Shown here in pieces: positions 35,694 to 41,478 of a stretch of 41,478 nucleotides of DNA. Numbering within the stretch: position 1 is the stretch's first letter; each line of letters starts with the position of its first letter. The stretch is taken from NCBI GenBank assembly GCA_013812655.1, contig JACCTC010000060.1, positions 1 through 41,478 of the forward strand. The letters run 5' to 3'. The stretch comes from Deltaproteobacteria bacterium. Its GTDB lineage: Bacteria; Myxococcota_A; Polyangia; Haliangiales; Haliangiaceae. The notes beneath the pieces are model-generated. The model searched no databases. It was given only the letters and a program-made list of their open reading frames with translations, and was not told the origin of the DNA. Both the position numbers and the translations under genes were made by a program.

Positions 35694-35770
35694 CGCCCAT
35701 AGCTCAGGTGGATCAGAGCATTCGATTTCTAATCGAAATGTCGCAGGTTCGAGCCCTGCTGGGCGCACCA
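35693..35770 (+). tRNA. tRNA-Arg (anticodon TCT)
   Basis: The cloverleaf is complete. The 7-bp acceptor stem is GCGCCCA/TGGGCGC, the D-arm GCTC...GAGC, and the anticodon stem TTCGA/TCGAA with loop TTTCTAA gives anticodon TCT (reads AGA/AGG). The variable loop is ATGTC and the T-arm GCAGG-TTCGAGC-CCTGC. The discriminator base is A and CCA is encoded. The first base overlaps the stop codon of the upstream nuclease gene, so the tRNA promoter must lie inside that gene or the two are co-transcribed and processed. Confidence 0.97.
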
Positions 35771-35853
35771 TGACTCGCTGAGCTTCACCGAACTGCGGGC
35801 CCGACGCAGCCCTGCTCGACCGCCTGGCATGCACGGTGCTTTGTTGAGCTCAC

Positions 35854-36909
35854 ATGGCGACACACGTCCACAAGCGGTCGGTCACCGACGTGCTTGCCGA
35901 CGAGCGCGAGCCTGCGCCCGCGCCGCACACGGAGCCGCGTTCGGTGAGCGACGTGCTCGCCGACGAGCGCGAGCGCACGCCCGAGAAACCAGCGCTCACC
36001 GAGGAAATCCCAGGCGCCCACGCCGGATTCTTCACGAAGGCCAAGCTGTTCCTCAAGCGGCTGTTCTCCGACGCGCTCGACGACAACATCGACAGCGTCG
36101 GCGCGATGATGGCGTACTACGCGGTCCTCGCGATCTTTCCGATGCTCGTGTTCATCGTGACGATCGCGATGCTCGTGCTCGACGACAGCACGGTCCAGCA
36201 GGGCGTGTCGATGGCGACCAGCACGATGCCGTACGCAACCCGCCAGCTGGTCGCCACCAAGGTGCAGGCGTTCATGGACACCGCCGGCGCGGGCTTCGCG
36301 ATCGGTGGTGCCGCCTTCGCGCTGTGGGGCGCGTCGCGCGGTACCGTCGCGCTGTCGATGGCGCTGAACTCGGTGTTCAGCAAGAAGGAGACGCGGCCGT
36401 GGTGGAAGCGTCAGCTCATCGCGATCGCGGTCACCGTTGGCGTCGCGTTCTTGATCGTCGCCGCGCTGGGCCTCCTCGTGATCGGCCCGATCGCCGGTCA
36501 CTTCGTCGCCGACCGGATCGGCATGGGCGCCACGTTCGACGTCGTGTGGGGCGTCGGCCGCTGGCTCGGCGCCGGCGTGCTGGTGATGGTCGTCTGGGCG
36601 ATCCTCTACAAGTTCCTGCCGAACACCGACGCACCGTTCCGGATCTTCACGCCGGGCGCCGCAGTCGGGGTCATCCTGTGGCTCGGCATCAGCCTGCTGT
36701 TCGGCGTCTACCTCAAGTACTTCAATAACTACGAGGCGACCTACGGCGCGCTCGGCGCCGGCATCATCTTCCTAACCTGGCTGTGGCTGTCGAACATCGC
36801 GATCCTGTTCGGCGCCGAGATCAACGACGTGCTCGCCGACTTCCGCAAGCACGAGAGCGAGGCCGCCGCGCAGCTCGCTACGGAGACGAAGCCGCCTGCG
36901 ACCAAGTAG
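35854..36909 (+). CDS. YihY/BrkB-family inner-membrane protein
   Basis: The 351-residue protein belongs to the YihY/virulence factor BrkB family (once misnamed RNase BN). Six hydrophobic helices occur from about residue 85 to 325, with the family segments MMAYYAVLAIFPML, WGASRGTVALSMALN, YKFLPNTDAPFRIFTPGAAVGVILW and NNYEATYGALGAGIIFLTWLWLSNIAILFGAEIN. Its role is unclear; transport or envelope functions have been suggested. The cytoplasmic N-terminus contains a duplicated motif, RSVTDVLADERE and RSVSDVLADERE, about 22 residues apart, that echoes DVLADFRKHE near the C-terminus. Start by position; the Shine-Dalgarno is weak. Confidence 0.9.
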   Translation: MATHVHKRSVTDVLADEREPAPAPHTEPRSVSDVLADERERTPEKPALTEEIPGAHAGFFTKAKLFLKRLFSDALDDNIDSVGAMMAYYAVLAIFPMLVFIVTIAMLVLDDSTVQQGVSMATSTMPYATRQLVATKVQAFMDTAGAGFAIGGAAFALWGASRGTVALSMALNSVFSKKETRPWWKRQLIAIAVTVGVAFLIVAALGLLVIGPIAGHFVADRIGMGATFDVVWGVGRWLGAGVLVMVVWAILYKFLPNTDAPFRIFTPGAAVGVILWLGISLLFGVYLKYFNNYEATYGALGAGIIFLTWLWLSNIAILFGAEINDVLADFRKHESEAAAQLATETKPPATK

Positions 36910-37002
36910 AGCGTCGCAGGCGCTTGATCCAATCGACTGCGTGTCGACTCGATCACGGCGTGCGTGTTGGACGTAGGGAAGGCGCGGGCGGCCCCGAGAA
37001 AT

Positions 37003-37068
37003 GCCTGTAACTCCGCCCACAGGCTGTGCGTGGCCATGTCACGAACCGAAGGACGTATCTCGCGTCCT
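37003..37068. terminator. two inverted repeats downstream of the YihY gene
   Basis: GCCTGT-N10-ACAGGC (37003-37024) and AGGACG-N7-CGTCCT (37050-37068) lie in the 208-bp gap between the YihY gene and the lipase-like gene. Either could terminate the YihY transcript or bind a regulator; no T-run follows. Confidence 0.3.
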
Positions 37069-37083
37069 CGCCTCTGCCATGCC

Positions 37084-37089
37084 TATACT
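37084..37089 (+). promoter_or_regulatory. candidate -10 element TATACT for the lipase-FadL operon
   Basis: TATACT is one of the best -10 matches in this GC-rich interval and lies 28 bases before the ATG at 37118. No matching -35 is clear, so an activator-dependent or alternative sigma promoter is possible. Confidence 0.35.
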
Positions 37090-37117
37090 CCTCACGATTT
37101 CGCGTAGGAGATCGAGC

Positions 37118-39493
37118 ATGAATAAGTGGCTAGCTTGCGCCCTCGTCGCCCTGACGAGCGGTTGCCCCGATATCAAGACCGACGCTGATGAGACGAGTGC
37201 AGATCCGGTGGTCGAATTCGACCCGAGCCGGAGCGTCGTCCCATTCCCCAACAACCTCCTGATCAATCCGGCGACCGGCAAGGTGAACTTGCCGGCGGGT
37301 TGCAACGAGACGGCGTCGACCAAGGCGCTTCGTGAAGGCGTGCTCAACGCACTCGACGGCTTCGGCACGTTCGAGACGGCGATGTCCGTCACGCTCACGA
37401 AGCCCATCGACATGGCCTCGGTGACCACGGAGAACATCGTGCTCTTCAAGAGCACGGATCCGGCGGCAGCAGCCGTACCGATCGTCGTGATCCCGGGCTC
37501 GAGCATTCGCTTCGCGAATCAAACGGTGAACGCCGACGGCACGCGCACGTGTGACTCGCCGAACCCGATCGATTCGATCACGATCGTTCCTCGCGTCCCC
37601 CTCGAGCAGAAGACGACGTACATCGTCGCGCTCAGGACGGGCCTCAAGACCACCGAGGGCGTGGACTACGTTCCGTCGTTCACGTGGTCGCTCGTCCGTC
37701 AGGACACGAACCCGGTCACCGTCGACGACGCTGGCAACGTGATCTCCGACCGCACGCCACTCGATCCGTCGACGCCGACGGGTCTCGCGTCGCTCCAGGG
37801 CATCAACTTGCTCTGGAACGCGCACATGCCGGTCCTCGCGTTCCTCGCGGCGAAGCAGATCAACCGCGATGACGTCTTGCTCGCATGGAGCTTCAAGACG
37901 CAGACGGTCCAAGACGCGCTCGATAAGAACGTCGCCGGCACGCCGACGACGATGCTCAACGACGTCGCGATCACCGGCCCCGCCGACGCGGTCCCAGTGC
38001 CGATCTCTGTAGCGGTTGCCCTCGGCATCGCGCAAGCGCGCACCGCGAACACGTACCCGTACGAGGTCTGCGACACCGGCGCCGGTGCCGCACCCGCGGA
38101 GCTCGACAATGTTCAGTGCTTCCTGAAAGTGAGCCTGGGCCTGGCTGCGCTGAGGTTGCCGACGTGCGCCGATGCTGCAAGTTGTGGCCCCGTGTTTGTC
38201 GCCGGTACTGGGTCATGCGCATCGCTGTTCGGTTGCGCAAACATCCTTGATGTCCTCGTCGGACGTGTTCGCTCGCCGCAGTTTCAATCTGATCGACCGA
38301 ACGCGTCCGCCCCAAGCATGCCTATCCCAGGCCCTTGGGCGGATCCGGTGAAGCCCGCCAAGGTGAAGGATCAGCAGCTCAATGCATTCATCATCGTTCC
38401 TAATGGAACACAGCCAGCCGCCGGTTTCGCAACCGTCTTGTTCCAGCACGGGCTCGGGCAATCGAACACGAATATCCTCGCGATTGGCGGGCATCTCGCG
38501 CGGGATCCTGACGGCGCTGGTCTGGGATCAGGATTCGCATCGATCGCGATCAATGCCGTGGCACACGGTGACCGGCGCATTCAGATCAGCAATTCGGGTG
38601 CGTGCGCGACACCGCCGCTTGCAGCGAGCTGTTTTGCAGGGTTTCTATCTCCGGACCTCGGTGCCACACGCGACAACATTCGCCAGACCGTTGTCGACCA
38701 CCATCAGGTGGTCGCATCACTCAAGAAGTGCACGGGCGGTGCGGCGAATTGCGGCACGTTCATCGTCAATCCAGCACAGATCGTTTATCTGGGGCAGTCG
38801 CTCGGTGGAATCATCGGCGGCATCACCGCGGCGACGAGCACGGACATCAAGACCTCGGTGCTCAACGTGCCAGGTGTTGGTTGGGCCGACATCTTCGAGA
38901 ACACTCAAACGCTCGACATCCGCTGTACGCTCGTCGACGGTCTCATCGACGCGGGCACGCTCACGGGTGACAAGCGCGACACGAAGGGCACGCCCACGGA
39001 GACCGACGACACAGGTCTTTGCATCGGCCAGGAGTGGAAGACGCAGCCGGGCTATCGCCAGTTCGCGGCGATCGGTCGTTGGGTTCTCGACCCCGCCGAC
39101 CCCGCAAACTTCGTCCAGCGCCTCGTCATGTCGATGGGCATGGACAAGTTCCTCATCCAAGAGGTCGTTGGCGACACGGTCGTCCCGAACCTCGCGACGG
39201 CCAACGCGGCGGCGCTGACGGGTCGCACGGCCGTCCCCGCCAGGAGGAATACGGCGGCGATCCCAACGCCAACAGACACCATCACCGCCCCGATGCCGTC
39301 CTCCAAGTACATCAAGTACGCGACGATTCCCGCAGACGCAGCGCCGGGCAACACGTACACGCACGGGTCGCTCCTCTCACCGGCGGGCATGGCCGCTCAG
39401 TGCTCGGCTGGCACGCCGCAGTTCTGCGACGGCGTCTTCGCGACCGGTCAGATGGTCGTCGACGCGATCACTTATCTCCAACTCAACAAGTAG
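37118..39493 (+). CDS. lipase-like alpha/beta-hydrolase lipoprotein (bacterial virulence factor lipase type)
   Basis: This 791-residue exported protein has a lipoprotein-like signal peptide (Cys16 in LTSGC). Residues about 30-240 have the VFPNNLLI...TGLASLQGINLLWN pattern of the lipase N-terminal domain found in Pla-1/cef-type lipases. The hydrolase domain contains VLFQHGLGQSN (oxyanion region, about 447-457) and nucleophile elbow GQSLGG (about 553-558); a catalytic Asp/His is expected near VVGDTVVPN and THGSLL. It probably releases fatty acids at the outer membrane. AGGAG lies 8 bases before the ATG. The FadL-type gene follows 15 bp downstream. Confidence 0.78.
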   Translation: MNKWLACALVALTSGCPDIKTDADETSADPVVEFDPSRSVVPFPNNLLINPATGKVNLPAGCNETASTKALREGVLNALDGFGTFETAMSVTLTKPIDMASVTTENIVLFKSTDPAAAAVPIVVIPGSSIRFANQTVNADGTRTCDSPNPIDSITIVPRVPLEQKTTYIVALRTGLKTTEGVDYVPSFTWSLVRQDTNPVTVDDAGNVISDRTPLDPSTPTGLASLQGINLLWNAHMPVLAFLAAKQINRDDVLLAWSFKTQTVQDALDKNVAGTPTTMLNDVAITGPADAVPVPISVAVALGIAQARTANTYPYEVCDTGAGAAPAELDNVQCFLKVSLGLAALRLPTCADAASCGPVFVAGTGSCASLFGCANILDVLVGRVRSPQFQSDRPNASAPSMPIPGPWADPVKPAKVKDQQLNAFIIVPNGTQPAAGFATVLFQHGLGQSNTNILAIGGHLARDPDGAGLGSGFASIAINAVAHGDRRIQISNSGACATPPLAASCFAGFLSPDLGATRDNIRQTVVDHHQVVASLKKCTGGAANCGTFIVNPAQIVYLGQSLGGIIGGITAATSTDIKTSVLNVPGVGWADIFENTQTLDIRCTLVDGLIDAGTLTGDKRDTKGTPTETDDTGLCIGQEWKTQPGYRQFAAIGRWVLDPADPANFVQRLVMSMGMDKFLIQEVVGDTVVPNLATANAAALTGRTAVPARRNTAAIPTPTDTITAPMPSSKYIKYATIPADAAPGNTYTHGSLLSPAGMAAQCSAGTPQFCDGVFATGQMVVDAITYLQLNK

Positions 39494-39508
39494 CTTCGAG
39501 GCACTCTA

Positions 39509-40771
39509 ATGATTCGCAAGATTCTCTTTTCAGCATTGGGCCTCGGCGCACTCGCCTCCAACGCGTCCGCCAACGCATTCAACATCAACGAACACGATGC
39601 GCGCGTCACCGGTCGCGCCGGCGCCACCGCCGCGAGCAACACCGAGCCCTCGTCGGTGGTGTTCAATCCGGGCGGCATCGCGCTCAACGAGGGCACGAAC
39701 ATCGCGCTCGGCACCGCGTTCTACTTCGCGCAAGGCACGTACGAAGCTGACGGTGGGGAGAAGCAAAAGACCGACTCAGGTATGGCGGTCGTTCCGAACC
39801 TCTACGTCACATCACGTCTGCACGAGATGGTCGCGGTCGGTATTGGTCTGCACTTTCCCTTCGGGCTCGCGGTCTCGTGGCCATCGGGTCACCCGCAGGC
39901 CGACGTGATCCAAGATCAGACGCTGCGCACGTACTTCATCACGCTCGGGGCGGGCTTGAACCTGAACAAGCAGGTGCCGGGTCTTTCGGTCGGCGCCGGA
40001 TTCGACATCGTGCCGGCGACGATCGAGCTCGAGAACAGCGTTGGCTTCGGCGAAGTCCAGGGTACTGCACACCTCGGTGGCGATGCAGTCGGCTTCGGTG
40101 GTCGTGTCGGAGCGATGTATCACTCGCCCGACGTTCGCGGCCTCAAGGTTGGCGTGATGTATCGCTCGCCGGTGAAGCTCGACTTCGAGGGCAAGGGTGA
40201 CTTCGACATCGAGGATCCGTACCGCTCGCAGCTGCCGCCCGATGGCACGATCAACGCGACCATCACACTGCCTCAATCGGTCTGGGGCGGCGTCGCGTAC
40301 TCACCGATTCCCGACCTCGACATCGAGTACAACGCGGTCTGGATCAACTGGGCACAGGCGTTCGAGGACGGCAACCTCACGATCGATCTCCCCGACGATG
40401 GCAACCCGGCCACGCCACGTCCACAGACGGTCTCACCGCAGGACTACAAGAACACGGTCACGCATCGCCTCGGTGCAGAGTATCGGTTGCCGGCGCACGG
40501 CGCCGCGATCCGCGCGGGTCTGATGTATGACCCGACGCCGATTCCGACGACGACGCTCTCCGCCCGCTTGCCGGACATCAACCGCTTCAACATCACGCTC
40601 GGTGGCAGCTACGCGATCACGCCCGAGTATGGCGTGCATCTCGGCCTGCTCTGGGTGACGCCCGGCGAGCGCGAGACGTCCGACAAGATGTACGAGCCGC
40701 AGTTCAAGGGCACGTACGGTGTGCAGGCGTTCGTCGCGAACCTCGGCGTCAGCGGCAAGTTCGGTAAGTAA
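39509..40771 (+). CDS. FadL/TodX-family outer-membrane long-chain fatty acid transporter
   Basis: The 420-residue protein has a signal peptide (about 1-22, ending ASANA) followed by the N-terminal NAFNINEHDARVTGRAGATAASNTEPSSVVFNPGG region, which matches the FadL hatch segment (usually SAFxxxExxAxxxGxAxAGxAAxxxDAxxxxxNPAG). The rest alternates beta strands ending in a C-terminal GVSGKFGK barrel strand. FadL proteins import hydrophobic molecules, mainly fatty acids. GAGG lies 7 bases before the ATG and the lipase-like gene is 15 bp upstream, so the pair probably works together: hydrolysis of lipids, then uptake of fatty acids. It converges on the Gly-rich gene with 4 bases between. Confidence 0.88.
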   Translation: MIRKILFSALGLGALASNASANAFNINEHDARVTGRAGATAASNTEPSSVVFNPGGIALNEGTNIALGTAFYFAQGTYEADGGEKQKTDSGMAVVPNLYVTSRLHEMVAVGIGLHFPFGLAVSWPSGHPQADVIQDQTLRTYFITLGAGLNLNKQVPGLSVGAGFDIVPATIELENSVGFGEVQGTAHLGGDAVGFGGRVGAMYHSPDVRGLKVGVMYRSPVKLDFEGKGDFDIEDPYRSQLPPDGTINATITLPQSVWGGVAYSPIPDLDIEYNAVWINWAQAFEDGNLTIDLPDDGNPATPRPQTVSPQDYKNTVTHRLGAEYRLPAHGAAIRAGLMYDPTPIPTTTLSARLPDINRFNITLGGSYAITPEYGVHLGLLWVTPGERETSDKMYEPQFKGTYGVQAFVANLGVSGKFGK

Positions 40772-40775
40772 TCGT

Positions 40776-41478
40776 TCAGCGGTTGGTGGGCAACGTCAAG
40801 TAGCCCTCCAACATCGGCGACGCAGTAGTTGGCGTCAGCTGCAGCATACCGCCCGACGGTGCGTAGATTTGGAGGAAGCCCGCGCTTCCACCACCTGCGG
40901 CCGGGAGGTCGGTGGTCGTCAACATGATTGGCTTGGTCCCAGCTGTCGGCGCAGTGGGGCCAGTGCCTCCGTTTCCGCCAGTTCCTGCTTTGCCCGCGGA
41001 GGGCGTTGCTCCTTGAGCGACCGCCACTGATCGCTGGCCCGCCTGCCCGAGACCTCCGCCGGCTTGTCCCGAACCGCCCGCACCGCCGTTCGCGAACATC
41101 TGACCACTGACTTGCACGTTCATGCCTTGGAGCACGACGTAACCGCCGCTTCCTCCACCCGTCGCCGGGTTCAGCATCGGAGGGACGGAAAAGGGAACCT
41201 CAGTCGGTGACGCGCCACCACCACCGTTCACATCGATGATGCCAGCCACTTTGACCGTGCCGCGACAGGAGATGATCGTTACTCCGCCACCACCTCCACC
41301 GGAGGAGTAGCCAGCGATGGCGTTGTGGCCGCCAGACCTTCCGGCCACGAGCACGGCGCTGCCCATCGGGTTGGGAACCACAACACCACCGTTCGCTGCG
41401 CCACCATCGGCTGTTGTCGACCCCCCGCTGCCGCCGGCGTGCCGAAAGCCAGCTCCTCCCGCAGCCGCCCCTCCCATG
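40776..41478 (-). CDS. Gly-rich secreted-type protein, C-terminal part (runs off the window)
   Basis: The visible 233 residues are rich in Gly with patterns like SSGGGGGGVTIISCRGTVKVAGIIDVNGGGG and GGGSGGYVVLQGMNVQVSGQMFANGGAGGSG. Strands with VTIIS, VKVAG, YVVLQG and FLQIYA alternate with Gly loops, consistent with a beta-helix or adhesin-like stalk common in myxobacterial surface proteins. A Met lies one base before the window edge, but lack of a signal peptide suggests the gene continues upstream. Only one Cys is visible. Function unknown. Confidence 0.6.
   Translation of the reverse strand, partial: MGGAAAGGAGFRHAGGSGGSTTADGGAANGGVVVPNPMGSAVLVAGRSGGHNAIAGYSSGGGGGGVTIISCRGTVKVAGIIDVNGGGGASPTEVPFSVPPMLNPATGGGSGGYVVLQGMNVQVSGQMFANGGAGGSGQAGGGLGQAGQRSVAVAQGATPSAGKAGTGGNGGTGPTAPTAGTKPIMLTTTDLPAAGGGSAGFLQIYAPSGGMLQLTPTTASPMLEGYLTLPTNR

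Noticed and set aside
35693-35770. tRNA-Arg as attachment site of an integrated element
   Set aside because: No direct repeat of the tRNA 3' end and no integrase gene were seen in the window.

Overview
The window is GC-rich and densely coded. It looks like a chromosome segment of a myxobacterium-type member of the Myxococcota (former Deltaproteobacteria). Supporting signs are Cys-containing C-terminal tails ending in a hydrophobic helix plus an Arg cluster (MYXO-CTERM-like), DUF4215 Cys-rich repeats, Hanks-type kinases fused to other domains, an EF-G of the mitochondrial/spirochaete/delta type, class III-sized PHA synthases, and many lipoproteins. This placement is inference; no rRNA gene or other decisive phylogenetic marker is present.

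Layout. 1-2.7 kb: the end of an EF-hand protein, a small lipoprotein, and a DUF222-HNH nuclease gene carrying an in-frame array of 18-bp palindromes at an exact 36-bp period. 2.8-8.7 kb (minus strand): a tightly packed run of a PHA granule protein, a long-chain acyl-CoA ligase, a PHA synthase, an EamA transporter, an AlkA-type glycosylase and a pseudokinase-receiver fusion. 8.7-12.4 kb: the PHA regulator phaR, an MFS carboxylate-type transporter, and a phasin with a second PHA synthase. TGC/GCA-rich palindromes resembling PhaR operators lie in both promoter regions. 12.4-14.8 kb: a NodB-type polysaccharide deacetylase and a second acyl-CoA ligase. 14.9-18.5 kb: a 1228-residue mosaic surface lipoprotein (six cadherin-like repeats, DUF4215 repeats, C-type lectin domain, lamin-tail domain).

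18.6-23.7 kb: a six-gene, mostly overlapping minus-strand operon joining a stressosome (RsbR, RsbS, RsbT) to a SpoIIE/RsbX-like phosphatase and two hybrid histidine kinase/receiver proteins. The phosphatase and one kinase carry their own RsbT-like ATPase domains. No sigma factor or anti-sigma antagonist pair is visible, so two-component phosphotransfer is the likely output. I regard this as the most interesting system in the window.

23.7-29.2 kb: a secreted ARPP-1-type protein, a stand-alone fusA, and a membrane Ser/Thr kinase with an N-terminal zinc-finger-like motif and a C-terminal AgmX-like domain. 29.3-33.8 kb: three tandem paralogous secreted proteins that look like metzincins. All three have Gln in place of the first zinc-binding His, and all carry MYXO-CTERM-like tails. 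33.8-35.8 kb: a stand-alone receiver, a lipoprotein, a probable remnant paralogue, and an intact PD-(D/E)XK nuclease of the group I intron homing type whose stop codon overlaps the first base of tRNA-Arg(TCT). 35.9-41.5 kb: a YihY/BrkB membrane protein, a lipase-like lipoprotein next to a FadL-type fatty-acid porin, and the end of a Gly-rich protein.

A lipid/carbon-storage theme links many genes: fatty-acid release and uptake (lipase, FadL), activation (two acyl-CoA ligases) and storage as PHA (two synthases, two granule proteins, PhaR).
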